This document shows, in pieces, positions 37,660 through 49,369 of a stretch of 64,000 nucleotides of DNA (position 1 is the stretch's first letter; each line of letters opens with the position of its first letter). The stretch comes from Hyperoodon ampullatus (taxonomy: Eukaryota; Chordata; Mammalia; Artiodactyla; Ziphiidae), in contig CATKHW010000551.1 in the NCBI GenBank assembly GCA_949752795.1, positions 248,001-312,000 on the forward strand, written 5' to 3'. The position numbers were made by a program, and so were the translations under genes. The notes under the pieces are model-generated. The model was given only the letters and a program-made list of their open reading frames with translations. It ran no database searches and was not told the origin of the DNA.

Positions 37660-38490
37660 AAGCCAAGGAATAAAAGGACACGATGCCATTTGCAGCACCG
37701 TAGGTGTGTCTAGAGGTAATCACGTGACTTGTAGTAAGTCAGAAAGTGAAAGACACATATCATATCTCTTATAGGTGGGACCGAAAAATGGATACCAAGG
37801 CAGATATTTCCATGGAGAAGGGCAATCACAGATTCATTCAACAAACTTATGGTTCACCAATGGAAAGGTGTTAGGATTGGTTTCATTATATTGGGGTTAA
37901 CAGACATATACAAACACAGGTGACATATATAATCACCAAAGACCTACAGAATACCAAGAGAAGACTACTCAACATTCTGTCATAAGGTACATGGGAAAAG
38001 GATCCCAGGAAGAACAGACATATGTATATGTGTAAAAGAACCACATCTTCCACACCTACAACAAGCCAAACATTGTAATCAAATTTGCTGTAATAAAAAA
38101 TAAAAAATTAAATTAAAAACACGAACAAGAAGTAGTGAGACAAACTTGAGGGGCTTTCTCCTGGCACATTCCATTCTAAATTCCAATCTAGAACACGACT
38201 TCCATTGAGGCTCTGTTGCCCCAGTAACCAGATTTGGTAAGGGAGAACTGCTGCCACCTTGTGGCCGTTTCACACAACAGCAGCTTTAATCCCAGCGCTA
38301 ATGGTCAGTTGATATTCAAAATCATTGCAGGCCTGTAAATGACACCTGCCCTGAAAAAAAATCCTGGGTTCATATATCGACCAAAAAATTCAAAGGACGT
38401 CCATATTTCAAAACGACAGTTTCAAAAGGCATATTTGACACACATTAGTGTTCTGCTTCTTTTTCTTTCTTTCTTTTTTTGTTAAAAAAA

Positions 38491-39456
38491 CGGGAATGGC
38501 AAAAAGCTTCCCTCAGAATGGGCGAAAATATTTGCAAACGAATCAATGGACAAAGGTTTAATCTCCAATATATATAAAGAGCTCATGCAGCTTAATATTA
38601 AAAAAACAAACAACCCAATACAAAAATGGGCAGAAGATCTAAAGAGACGTTTCTTCAAAGAAGACACAGAGATGGCCAAGACGCACATGAAAAACTGCTC
38701 TACATCACTAATTATTAGAGAAATGCAAATCAAAACTACAATGAGGTATCACCTCACACCTGTTAGAATCGGCATCATCAGAAAATCTACAAACAACAAA
38801 TTCTGGGGAGGGTGTGGACAAAAGGATCCCTCTTCCACTAGTTGTGGAAATGTAAATTAATACAGTCACGATGGAGAACAGTATGGAGTTTCCTTAAAAA
38901 ACCTAGAAATAGAATTACCATATGATCCAGCAATCCCACTTCTGGGCATATACCCAGAGAAAACCATAAATCAAAAAGGCACATTCACCACAATGCTCAT
39001 TTCAGCACTATTTACAATAGCCAGGTAATGGAAGCAACCTAAATACCCACAGACAGACGAATGGATAAAGATGTGGTACATATATAAAATGGAATATTAC
39101 TCAGCCATAAGAAGGAATGAAACTGGGTCATTTGTAGAGACGTCGATGGATCTAGAGACTGTCATACAGAATGAAGTAAGTCAGAAAGAGAAAAACAAAT
39201 ATTGTATATTAATGCATATATGTGGAACCTAGAAAAATGGTACAGATGAACTGGTTTGCAGGGAAGAAATAGAGACACAGAGGTAGAGAACACACGTATG
39301 GACACCAAGTGTGGGAAGCCATGGGGTGGTGGTGGTGGGATGAGTTGGGAGATTGGGATTGACCTGTATACATGTATATGCGTAAAATACATAACTAATA
39401 ATAACCTGCTCTATAAAAAAATAAATAAAATTAAATTTCAAAATTTTAAAAAATAA
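38491..39456 (+). mobile_element. 5'-truncated L1 in 2.72 kb unit 3
   Basis: Same piece as at 35770-36735, 2,721 bp downstream, with only a few visible differences (for example AGAACACACG for AGATCACACG and GAGATTGGG for GGGATTGGG). Confidence 0.9.
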
Positions 39457-39759
39457 AACTTAAAAATAAAACAGAAAAAAGTTCTTCCCTTCACACAGAT
39501 GTATTTATATGAATGAATTATTTCCATGCTTATATCTATAAATACATAAAAGAGGAAAAAAATCTAACTAGAACCAAAAAAGAAAAAAAAACCTGAACCC
39601 ACCAGTTAGACAGAGGAAAACCCTATCATGGCACTTGCTCCAGCGGTAAACAATTCTGAAATTGGTCAGAGGTGGGGAATCATCTCCCATAGAGCCAGCA
39701 GCCCACTCCTACGCAAGGAGCGTCCTCATTGAAAGGCTGGGGGCCATGCCGAGGCATCT

Positions 39760-40380
39760 GTGAGTAACCGTGAGCTGAGCCCCAGGCCAGCTGCTGTTGA
39801 ACTTTTCCCACCCTTCCCAGGTAAAACACCTGAATATGTACAAGGGCTTGAAAGCCTAGAGGCAGGGCCGTGGAGCCACACCAGCGACAGCACGCAGGCC
39901 AACTTGGTGCCTGCAGGCCAGCCAGGAAGGTCTTGGCACTGGGCGCTATTCTGGAAGCTTTCCATTGCCCTGCCTGAGATACCCCTCCTGTCCCGGCCCC
40001 CACTGCTTTTTTCCTTCCTCACCTCTGTCCAGAGAGAAATTCCAGCGGAAGGTATGGGTGACACATCCTCTTCTTTACAGGTGGCAGCCTGGCAACTCCT
40101 GCAGAAAGTCCAGCAGAGACCCACTCACACCGGGCCACCCACAAAGCCGTGGCCCCTCACTCCCTCCCACCAGCACAGCCCCGAGACTGCTGACGGGACA
40201 GAGAATATGGAGTCAGGCACAGCTTCAGGGGCTATTGCTGCCTGCAGCGCTGTTTATATTGACCTCAACCCAGGCACACCTGGGGAGGGCCGGCCGGCAG
40301 GGTCAGGCTACCCAGGTCAGCTAATCCTCAGCCCTCAGGGAATCACATTGTTGAAAATGGACCTCGCTAAGGCAGAATAG
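39760..40380 (+). other. 206-codon open frame in the GC-rich cassette of unit 4, function unknown
   Basis: Identical translation to the frame at 37039-37659, as expected for a recent tandem copy. Its survival says nothing about selection. No start-site context, promoter or polyadenylation evidence beyond the sequence itself was found. Confidence 0.3.
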
Positions 40381-41219
40381 AAGCCAAGGAATAAAAGGAC
40401 ACGATGCCATTTGCAGCACCGTATGTGTGTCTAGAGGTAATCACGTGACTTGTAGTAAGTCAGAAAGTGAAAGACACATATCATTTCATATCTCTTATAG
40501 GTGTGACCGAAAAATGGATACCAGGGCAGATATTTCCACGGAGAAGGAGAATCACAGATTCATTCAACAAACTTATGGTTCACCAATGGAAAGGTGTGAG
40601 GATTGGTTTCATTATGATATTGGGGTTAACATACATATACAAACACAGGTGACATATATAATCACCAAAGACCTACAGAATACCAAGAGAAGACTACTCA
40701 ACATTCTGTCATAAGGTACATGGGAAAAGGATCCCAGGAAGAACAGACATATGTATATGTGTAAAAGAACCACATCTTCCACACCTACAACAAGCCAAAC
40801 ATTGTAATCAAATTTGCTGTAATAAAAAATAAAAAATTAAATTAAAAACACGAACAAGAAGTAGTGAGACAAACTTGAGGGGCTTTCTCCTGGCACATTC
40901 CATTCTAAATTCCAATCTAGAACACGACTTCCTTTGAGCCTCTGTTGCCCCAGTAACCAGATTTGGTAAGGGAGAACTGCTGCCACCTTGTGGCCGTTTC
41001 ACACAACAGCAGCTTTAATCCCAGCGCTAGTGGTCAGTTGATATTCAAAATCATTGCAGGCCTGTAAATGACACCTGCCCTGAAAACAAATCGTGGGGTC
41101 ATGTATTGACCAAAAAATTCAAAGGACGTCCATATTTCAAAACGACAGTTTCAAAAGGCATATTTGACACACATTAGTGTTCTGCTTCTTTTTCTTTCTT
41201 TCTTTTTTTGTTAAAAAAA

Positions 41220-42178
41220 CGGGAATGGCAAAAAGCTTCCCTCAGAATGGGCGAAAATATTTGCAAACGAATCAATGGACAAAGGTTTAATCTCCAATAT
41301 ATATAAAGAGCTCATGCAGCATAATATTAAAAAAAACAAACAACCCAATACAAAAATGGGAAGAAGATCTAAAGAGACGTTTCTTCAAAGAAGACACAGA
41401 GATGGCCAAGACGCACATGAAAAGCTGCTCAACATCACTAATTATTAGAGAAATGCAAATCAAAACTACAATGAGGTATCACCTCACACCTGTTAGAATC
41501 GGAATCATCAGAAAATCTACAAACAACAAATTCTGGGGAGGGTGTGGACAAAAGGATCCCTCTTCCACTAGTGGTGGAAATGTAAATTGATACAGTCACG
41601 ATGGAGAACAGTATGGAGTTTCCTTAAAAAACCTAGAAATAGAATTACCATATGATCCAGCAATCCCACTTCTGGGCATATACCCAGAGAAAACCATAAA
41701 TCAAAAAGGCACATTCACCACAATGCTCATTTCAGCACTATTTACAATAGCCAGGTAATGGAAGCAACCTAAATACCCACAGACAGACGAATGGATAAAG
41801 ATGTGGTACATATATAAAATGGAATATTACTCAGCCATAAGAAGGAATGAAACTGGGTCATTTGTAGAGACGTCGATGGATCTAGAGACTGTCATACAGA
41901 ATGAAGTAAGTCAGAAAGAGAAAAACAAATATTGTATCTTAATGCATATATGTGGAACCTAGAAAAATGGTACAGATGAACTGGTTTGCAGGGAAGAAAT
42001 AGAGACACAGAGGTAGAGAACAAACCTATGGACACCAAGTGTGGGAAGCCATGGGGTGGTGGTGGTGGGATGAGTTGGGAGATTGGGATTGACCTGTATA
42101 CATGTATATGCGTAAAATACATAACTAATAATAACCTGCTGTATAAAAAAATAAATAAAATTAAATTTCAAAATTTTT
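41220..42178 (+). mobile_element. 5'-truncated L1 in 2.72 kb unit 4
   Basis: Same L1 piece; here the ORF2-like stretch is interrupted near 41332 by an extra A in the AATATTAAAAAAAAC run, leaving a 62-codon remainder from 41402. Confidence 0.9.
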
Positions 42179-42468
42179 AAAAATAAAACAGAAAAAAGTT
42201 CTTCCCTTCACACAGATGTATTTATATGAATGAATTATTTCCATGCTTATATCTATAAATATATAAAAAAGGAATAAAATCTAACTTGAACCAAAAAAGA
42301 AAAACAAAACCTGAACCCACCAGTTAGACAGAGGAAAACCCTATCAGGGCACTTGCTCCAGTGGTAAACAATTCTGAAATTGCTCAGAGGTGGGGAATCA
42401 TCTCCCATAGAGCCAGCAGCCCACTCCTACGCAAGGAGCGTCCTCACTGAAAGGCTGGGGGCCATGCT

Positions 42469-45202
42469 GAGGCATCTGTGAGTAACCGTGAGCTGAGCTC
42501 CAGCCCAGCTGCTGTTGAACTTTTCCCACCCTTCCCAGGTAAAACACCTGAATATGTACAAGGGCTTGAAAGCCTAGAGGAAGGGCCGTGGAGCCACACC
42601 AGCGACAGCACGCAGGCCAACTTGGTGCCTGCAGGCCAGCCAGGAAGGTCTTGGCACTGGGCGCTATTCTGGAAGCTTTCCATTGCCCTGCCTGAGATAC
42701 CCCTCCTGTCCCGGCCCCCACTGCTTTTTTCCTTCCTCACCTCTGTCCGGAGAGAAATTCCAGCGGAAGGTATGGGTGACACATCCTCTTCTTAACAGGT
42801 GGCAGCCTGGCAACTCCTGCAGAAAGTCCAGCAGAGACCCACTCACACCGGGCCACCCACAAAGCCATGGCCCCTCAATCCCTCCCACCAGCACAGTCCC
42901 GAGACTGCTGACAGGGCAGAGAATATGGAGTCAGGCACAGCTTCAGGGGCTATTGCTGCCTGCAGTGCTGTTTATATTGACCTCAACCCAGGCACACCTG
43001 GGGAGGGCCGGCCGGCAGGGTCAGGCTACCCAGGTCAGCTAATCCTCAGCCCTCAGGGAATCACATTGTTGAAAATGGACCTCGCTAAGGCAGAATAGAA
43101 GCCAAGGAATAAAAGGACACAATGCCATTTGCAGCACCGTAGGTGTGTCTAGAGGTAATCACGTGACTTGTAGTAAGTCAGAAAGTGAAAGACACATATC
43201 ATATCATAGCTCTTATAGGTGTGACCGAAAAATGGATACCAGGGCAGATATTTCCACGGAGAAGGGCAATCACAGATTCATTCAACAAACTTATGGTTCA
43301 CCAATGGAAAGGTGTGAGGATTGGTTTCATTATTATATTGGGGTTAACAGACATATACAAACACAGGTGACATATATAATCACCAAAGACCTACAGAATA
43401 CCAAGAGAAGACTACTCAACATTCTGTCATAAGGTACATGGGAAAAGGATCCCAGGAAGAACAGACATATGTATATGTGTAAAAGAACCACATCTTCCAC
43501 ACCTACAACAAGCCAAACATTGTAATCAAATTTGCTGTAATAAAAAATAAAAAATTAAATTAAAAACACGAACAAGAAGTAGTGAGACAAACTTGAGGGG
43601 CTTTCTCCTGGCACATTCCATTCTAAATTCCAATCTAGAACACGACTTCCTTTGAGGCTCTGTTGCCCCAGTAACCAGATTTGGTAAGGGAGAACTGCTG
43701 CCACCTTGTGGCCGTTTCACACAACAGCAGCTTTAATCCCAGCGCTAATGGTCAGTAGATATTCAAAATCATTGCAGGCCTGTAAATGACACCTGCCCTG
43801 AAAAAAAATCCTGTGTTTATATATCAACCAAAAAATTCAAAGGACGTCCATATTTCAAAACGACAGTTTCAAAAGGCATATTTTACTCACATTAGTGTTC
43901 TGCTTCTTTTTCTTTCTTTCTTTTTTTGTTAAAAAAACGGGAATGGCAAAAAGCATCCCTAAGAATGGGCGAAAATATTTGCAAACGAATCAATGGACAA
44001 ACGTTTAATCTCCAATATATATAAAGAGCTCATGCAGCTTAATATTTAAAAAAACAAACAACGCAATACAAAAATGGGCAGAAGATCTAAAGAGACGTTT
44101 CTTCAAAGGAGACACAGAGATGGCCAAGACGCACATGAAAAGCTGCTCAACATCACTAATTATTAGAGAAATGCAAATCAAAACTACAATGAGGTATCCC
44201 CTCACACCTGTTAGAATCAGCATCATCAGAAGATTTACAAACAACAAATTCTGGGGAGGGTGTGGACAAAAGGATCCCTCTTCCACTAGTGGTGGAAATG
44301 TAAATTGATACAGTCACGATGGAGAACAGTATGGAGTTTCCTTAAAAAACCTAGAAATAGAATTACCATATGATCCAGCAATCCCACTTCTGGGCATATA
44401 CCCAGAGAAAACCATAAATCAAAAAGGCACATTCACCACAATGCTCATTTCAGCACTATTTACAATAGCCAGGTAATGGAAGCAACCTAAATACCCACAG
44501 ACAGACGAATGGATAAAGATGTGGTACATATATAAAATGGAATATTACTCTGCCATAAGAAGGAATGAAACTGGGTCATTTGTAGAGACGTCGATGGATC
44601 TAGAGACTGTCATACAGAATGAAGTAAGTCAGAAAGAGAAAAACAAATATTGTATATTAATGCATATATGTGGAACATAGAAAAATGGTACAGATGGCCT
44701 GGTTTGCAGGGAAGAAATAGAGACACAGAGGTAGAGAACACAGGTATGGACACCAAGTGTGGGAAGCCATGGGGATGTGGTGCTGGAATGAGTTGGGAGA
44801 TTGGGATTGACCTGTATACATGTATATGCATAAAATACATAACTAATAATAACCTGCTGTATAAAAAAATAAATAAAATTAAATTTCAAAATTTTAAAAA
44901 ATAAAATTTAAAAATAAAACAGAAAAAAGTTCTTCCCTTCACACAGATGTATTTATATGAATGAATTATTTACATGCTTATATCTATAAATACATAAAAG
45001 AGGAATAAAATCAAACTTGAACGAAAGAAGAAAATAAAAAACCTGAACCCACGAGTTAGACAGAGGAAAACCCTATCAGGGCACTTGCTCCAGCGGTAAA
45101 CAATTCTGACATTGGTCAGAGGTGGGGAATCATCTCCCATACAGCCAGCAGCCCACCCCCCAAGCAAGGAGGGTCCTCATTGCAAAGCTGGGGGACCGTG
45201 CC
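42469..45202 (+). repeat. 2.72 kb unit 5
   Basis: About 2,734 bp. The cassette open frame is cut at 42793 by TAA in CTTCTTAACAGG, where other units read CTTCTTTACAGG. Confidence 0.94.
43938..44904 (+). mobile_element. 5'-truncated L1 in 2.72 kb unit 5
   Basis: Same L1 piece, more diverged (ATATTTAAAAAAACAAAC, CAAAGGAGACAC, GGGGATGTGGTGCTGG). Confidence 0.9.
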
Positions 45203-45825
45203 ATGGCATCTGTGAGTAAACGTGAGCTGAGCCCCAGTCCTGCTGCAGCTGAACTCTTCCCACCCTTTCCAGGTAAAACACCTGAATATGTACAAGAACT
45301 TGCAAGCCTAGAGGAAGGGCTGTGGAGCCACACCAACGACAGCACACAGGCCGACTTGGTGCCTGCTGGCCAGTCAGGATGGTCCTGGCCCCAGATGCTC
45401 TTCTGTAAGCTTTCCATTTCCCTGCCTGAGATACCCCTCCTGCCACGGCCCCCACTGCTTTTTTACTTCCTCACCTCTGCCTGGGGTGAAATTCCAGCGG
45501 CAAGTATGGGTGACACATCCTCTTCTTTAGCAGGTGGCAGCCTGGCAACTCCTGAAGAAAGTCCAGCAGAGCCCCACTCACACTGGGCCACCCACAAAGC
45601 CACGGCCCCTCACTCCCTCGCACCAGCAAAGCCCCGGCACTGCCTACGGGGCAGAGAATATGGCGTCAGTCACAGCTACAAGGGCTGTCGCTCACTGGAG
45701 ATCTGTTTATATTTCTCTCAACCCAGGCACACCTGTGGAGGGCTGGCAGGCAGTTTCAGGCTACCAAAATCAGCCAATCCTCACCCCTCAGGGGCTCACA
45801 GTTGCAGAAAATGAAACTTGCTAAA
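45203..45825 (+). repeat. 2.72 kb unit 6, cassette only (edge copy)
   Basis: Diverged copy of the GC-rich cassette. A 230-codon frame (45122-45814) begins in the preceding spacer (MGNHLPYSQQPTPQARR) and keeps the KRELSPSP and PPFPGKTPEYVQ segments. After SMGDTSSS it shifts frame relative to the other units, through one extra base in TTTAGCAGG. Homology stops at about 45,825 (AAAATGAAACTTGCTAAA), and no L1 fragment follows. Confidence 0.88.
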
Positions 45826-46237
45826 CGGGCCAGGCCCTAGGAACAGGTGTGGGCTCTTGAGAATAAGGATAGACAAGGGGCTGCAGCTGCGGCTTGTTTT
45901 CTTATCATTTTATCTGGTCCATGAGTGGAAAACAACTTCAAGAAGACACTATCCTAATGAGAGGAACCCAGGAGTCAGGGAGAGGAGTGATGGTGGGTGG
46001 AGACAGAGGCCTGGTGCCCTGGCTGCAGTGGAAGTGTCTGGAAGACCAGGCAGAAAGAGCCTGCAGAGAGTGATTGCCATGGTCACAGACCTGTCAGAGC
46101 TGCTGTTTGTTAGTTCAAGTCCTGCTCTGAGGTGTTCTGTGTCAGCTGTGAGCGACAGGTGAGCTGGGGGTTCTCTGCAAGGTGGGCTATGTGCACAGTT
46201 CCTGTGTGTCCAGCCCTGCTGGGGTACCTGCCAAGGG
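45826..46237. other. Non-satellite sequence, nothing recognised
   Basis: Mixed-composition sequence between the 2.72 kb array and a small minisatellite. I see no gene, tandem repeat or transposon that I can name. Confidence 0.5.
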
Positions 46238-46440
46238 GAGCTCCGTATCCTGGGAAGGGCCTGAGTAGGAGAGCCCCATGGGCTGCTGGGTAGCTGCAGA
46301 GGTGAGCTCCATACCCTGGGAGGGACTTGACCACGAGAGCCCCGTGGGCTGTGGGGTAGGGGTGCAGCCCAGGTGAGCTCCATATCCTGGGATTGGCCTG
46401 ACCACGAGAGCCCCATGGGCTGCTGGAGACCTGGTAAAGT
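46238..46440 (+). repeat. Small minisatellite, three copies of ~66-70 bp
   Basis: Repeats start at GAGCTCC at 46238, 46304 and 46374. Each contains GAGCTCC, then TATCCTGGGA or a similar stretch, a GGCCTGA or GACTTGA stretch, and GAGAGCCCCATGGGCTG (one copy CCCCGTGGGCTG). Copies differ by a few substitutions and one 4 bp length change. Confidence 0.9.
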
Positions 46441-46489
46441 ATATCAGGACAGTCAGTGAAGCCACCGAGGATATACAACCAGTAGCTCC

Positions 46490-47225
46490 TATTTCCTATT
46501 CCCTGCTGGTCATTCTACCTTCCACCAGGCCATGGCATTCTGTATTAGACATCAATGATGCCTTCTTCTGTATTCCATTCATCTCAGAGTCACAAGAATT
46601 TTTGGCTTGTGAGTGGCAGGACACAACATGCAACAAAAGCAATAATGCTGGGCCGTCCTGCCCCAATGGTTCAAAAATCCCCACACCATCATTGGGGAAA
46701 TGTCCTCTAAAGAACTAAAAGTTCAACCTCTGTAAAAGGGAACCCTCCTTCAATATGCAGATGACATTCTGAGCGCCAGGCCTACTAAAGACGCCTCTGA
46801 ACTACCTAGCCAAGAAAGGATAGAAGGTGTCCAAGAAAAATGCTCAAATATCCCAGGCTAAGGTGACATGCCTGGGCTTCATTCTCACAGATATTCGGAG
46901 AAACGCATCCCAGGATAGGGAAGAAGCCATTTGCAACCTTACCTCTTCTAAAACTAGAAGACAGCTTAGGGGTTCCTGGGGAGGCCAAGGTTTTCTGCAT
47001 CTGGATCCCTAACTACAGTGTAATAGCTGGGCCTCTACATGAAACACTGACACGAAAAGATGATGATCCTTTTGAATAGAATCCAGAAGCAGCCTTTCAA
47101 GAATGGAAAGAGCAGTCAATACAGACCCTTGCCCAGGAACTCCCTAATTTAGCTAAACCCTTTGACCTTTACATACCCGGTCAAAGGTTAATCGCCCTTG
47201 GAGCCTTAGTGCAAAAACTGGGACC
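46490..47225 (+). pseudogene. ERV pol remnant: reverse transcriptase (class I, gammaretrovirus-like)
   Basis: Translated pieces follow a gammaretroviral RT in order: VLDINDAFFCIP (catalytic-Asp block, about 46542-46577), ACEWQD, LPQWFKN (normally LPQGFKN), then QYADDIL at 46751-46771, the polymerase box with Ala where the family has Val or Met. AQISQAKVTCLGFILTD and KTRRQLRG (thumb/connection) follow, then WIPNYSVIAGPL and LPNLAKPFDLYIPG with ALVQKLGP near 47,220. The pieces fall in different frames: a frameshift lies between ~46,615 and ~46,652, another between 46,771 and 46,830, another near 46,980. Stops occur, for example TAG in the DPFE-NPE segment. No protein can be made. Upstream gag and the 5' LTR are absent. 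Confidence 0.88.
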
Positions 47226-47319
47226 ACTTGAAATGGAGCAACACAAGAATGCCCTTCAGGTATGATAAACTATGGTCACCAAGGGCTTTGCCCACCGACT
47301 CATCAGGCCAGGATACTGG

Positions 47320-47460
47320 GGTATCTAAAAAGCTGGAAATCAGCAGCCCGCAAGGCCAGCTCCCTCCTAAGGGAAAAGGACCCCACGTGGTGATCCTAAC
47401 CACCCATCATGCCCTGAAGTTGCAGGGGTCGCTCTGTGGACACACTGACCTCGAGTGAGG
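47320..47460 (+). pseudogene. ERV pol remnant: integrase C-terminus
   Basis: The frame from 47228 to 47458 contains GKGPHVVILTTHHALKLQG followed by a degenerate histidine-containing tail. This resembles the GPY/F-type C-terminal integrase module of gammaretroviruses (GP-x-x-V-x-LTTPTALKV-x-G). The RNase H domain and the catalytic core of integrase are missing: only ~95 bp separates this from the end of the RT remnant, so a deletion of more than 1.5 kb relative to a complete pol is inferred. Confidence 0.7.
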
Positions 47461-48300
47461 AGGCCCTCCAACTCCAACCTCCAGAGAGATAAACGGGGGC
47501 AACGGGCCCCCAAGATGACTCGTGTGACCATCACTTGACCTGGAGTTTCTCTCAGAAAACGACAAGACTGTGCCCCGAAAGAGCAGACTACTGCCTGCAG
47601 GACTTACTGCACCCAGAGAGGAGCTAATAAGCTTGGCGGGGGAAACGTATATCACGCTTTCACCATAGAAAACCCTACAGACACCGCGGTGATGGTGGCC
47701 AATATGACCGGCTGGACTGCTGGCTACTTCTAAAGGCCATTGACTCAGTGGACGTCATGGTCCTGGATCACCACTGACCCTGGACTGTCTGGGAGTTGCG
47801 CGGGCAGGGCTCTGACACATGGTGCTGTTTGTACATTAATTCAGGGACCTAATTAAAGAAAGCACAGACTACCGGTCAGAGCATCTGGTCTGGCAAAAAC
47901 TGTCAGCCTAAGGTCGCCGAACATATGTGGGGTGGGGTGAAACCTGCCACCGCAGCATCTCTGCGCCTCTCTTTCCTGGACCCTTAAAGGTCATTAGAAT
48001 CTGTAACACTTCCAATGCTGGTGCTCAGGCGGACGAGAAGTGAGGCAGGAGGCCTTGGGACAATCAACCTCACCAGGAGGCTGGTGGGGAGACGTTTTGC
48101 CCCTCCCCCCATGTATCAGGGCTCCCACCACAGCATGAAGCAGTTACAAAAGAGGGGTCTGCACCCTCAACACCCCAAGAATAAGGAACAGAACAAAAAG
48201 CAGAGGAGGTGTTCGTCTCCGGCAACGTTCATTAAAAATTCCTGGGAGATAAAAAGAGAATCTGGGCAATTAAATAAAGTCTAACCTGTTTTTCCTTTGT
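47461..48300 (+). pseudogene. Possible ERV env / 3' LTR debris
   Basis: Order relative to pol predicts env and a 3' LTR here. The only supporting marks are a DTWCCLYINSGT-like translation near 47815-47850, reminiscent of the Cys-Cys motif of retroviral transmembrane subunits, and an AATAAA at 48273-48278 that could be the LTR polyadenylation signal. No LTR ends were recognised. Tentative. Confidence 0.35.
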
Positions 48301-49008
48301 GCTTTGTCTAATTTCACGTGCTCCTAGGTTTCCGCATGCAGAGGTCCCACACCCGGCACTTCAGACCCGATTTCCTAGTGCAGAATGGCTGGGTCGACAC
48401 CTCAGCTAGCGGGGTCCCATGCAGACTCTGCGGCATAGAGCCTGAGCTGCAGCCAATGCAGCCCTCGAGAGCTCCATCCCCTCCCTCCCACTGACGCTGC
48501 CGGGGACCCTACACAGCAGCACAGCCCACAGCCCATGGGGGAGTGCACACTCTCACCTCTCCATTCTGTTTTCAAAATAATGTTTCCTTTGCTTCTGAAC
48601 CAAACTCAGTCTTGATCTGTTGGCTCCAATGACACTGGGCACGGGGACTCCTGTTGGGGTCCACTCTGGTGGATCAGTAACAGAAATTGAGAACATTGTA
48701 ACTTCAATGAACAGATGTGTGAGCCAAACTGTAGTTAACATAGAGCAGTGTATAATGCTCGGGTAAAATAAGATGTTTCTAAGACTTACATTTGATATTT
48801 CCATCACTTTCCTATAAGCAAGTTCAGTGAAGACGTCTGTCTTATTTGTCAGGTCAACATTAGAGAAATGAAGTGATTTATTTCCATTGATGTGCATCGA
48901 ATACTCTTGGCTGAAGCTTCAATCTTGTTTTGAATGTTTTTCCATTGAAAATGATACCTCTCTTTCAGCTCCCCCATTTCTGAGAAGTATAAAATCTTAT
49001 AATTTATT
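48301..49008. other. Non-satellite sequence, nothing firmly recognised
   Basis: A GC-rich first part (to ~48,560) is followed by an AT-rich part. A 114-codon minus-strand frame (48553-48897) has no recognisable domain and is treated as chance. Confidence 0.45.
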
Positions 49009-49185
49009 ATTACCAAAGGGGAAAGGTAGGAGAAGGGATAAATTAACAGTTTGGGATTAACACATACACACTGCCATGTATAAAAGAGATCATCAACAAG
49101 GAACTACTGTATAGCACAGGGAACTACACTGAATATTTTGCAATAACCTATAAGGGGAAATAATCTGAAAAAGAATAGATATTTT
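49009..49185 (+). mobile_element. L1 3'UTR fragment
   Basis: Begins TTACCAAAGGGGAAAGG and continues through GTTTGGGATTAACACATA, ACTGTATAGCACAGGGAACT, CAATAACCTATAAGGGG and TCTGAAAAAGAATAG, in the order of a cetartiodactyl L1 3'UTR. It lacks the terminal part and poly-A. Much better preserved than the L1 inside the 1.74 kb monomer, so it is a separate and younger insertion. Confidence 0.9.
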
Positions 49186-49369
49186 TATTGACATCATCTA
49201 TCAATGACAGATAAAATGTAACCTAAGCAAGGCCGATGGTGAGCGCTTCTAACACTGAATATTTCAGTCATCTAAAGTTTGGGCTCTGCCTATTTCCCAA
49301 GGCCCTTAAAGGACATACGTGTAGCCGTAGCTTAAAAATTCCCCAGTTTGGGGTTCGGGGAGGCACTGA
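49186..49369. other. Short unassigned segment at the edge of the diverged array
   Basis: No clear similarity to the 1.74 kb monomer or to L1 by eye; the monomer becomes recognisable around 49,370-49,420. Confidence 0.4.

Larger units (their letters stand above)
37030..39750 (+). repeat. 2.72 kb unit 3
   Basis: 2,721 bp. Its cassette is identical by eye to that of unit 4, and its L1 and spacer part is nearly identical to that of unit 2. Confidence 0.95.
39751..42468 (+). repeat. 2.72 kb unit 4
   Basis: 2,718 bp. The cassette matches unit 3; after about 40,410 the sequence differs more from units 2 and 3 (TATGTGTGTC, TCATTTCATATC). Confidence 0.95.
31593..45825 (+). repeat. 2.72 kb tandem array (five full units plus one partial)
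   Basis: The phrase GAGGCATCTGTGAGTAACCG recurs at 31593, 34323, 37030, 39751 and 42469, and in altered form at about 45,203; spacings are 2,730, 2,707, 2,721, 2,718 and ~2,734 bp. Unit map by offset: 0-~625, GC-rich cassette with long open frames; ~625-1,100, decayed L1 3'UTR; ~1,100-1,465, unrecognised spacer ending in a CTTTCTTTC-rich pyrimidine run; ~1,465-2,430, L1 ORF2 C-terminus and 3'UTR with A-rich tail; ~2,430-2,720, AT-rich then mixed spacer. Unrelated to the 1.74 kb monomer except that both contain L1 3' ends. Confidence 0.95.

Noticed and set aside
45949..46416. 155-codon minus-strand frame rich in P, S, W and G
   Set aside because: It runs across the 66-70 bp minisatellite, whose repetition explains the repeated SSPWGSP-like peptide.
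46490..48300. A functional endogenous retrovirus or co-opted retroviral gene
   Set aside because: pol is frameshifted, contains stops and lacks RNase H and the integrase core; no gag, intact env or paired LTRs could be seen.
48553..48897. 114-codon minus-strand open frame
   Set aside because: No recognisable domain, low-complexity-free but unremarkable composition, and no neighbouring exon signals; treated as chance in AT-rich sequence.
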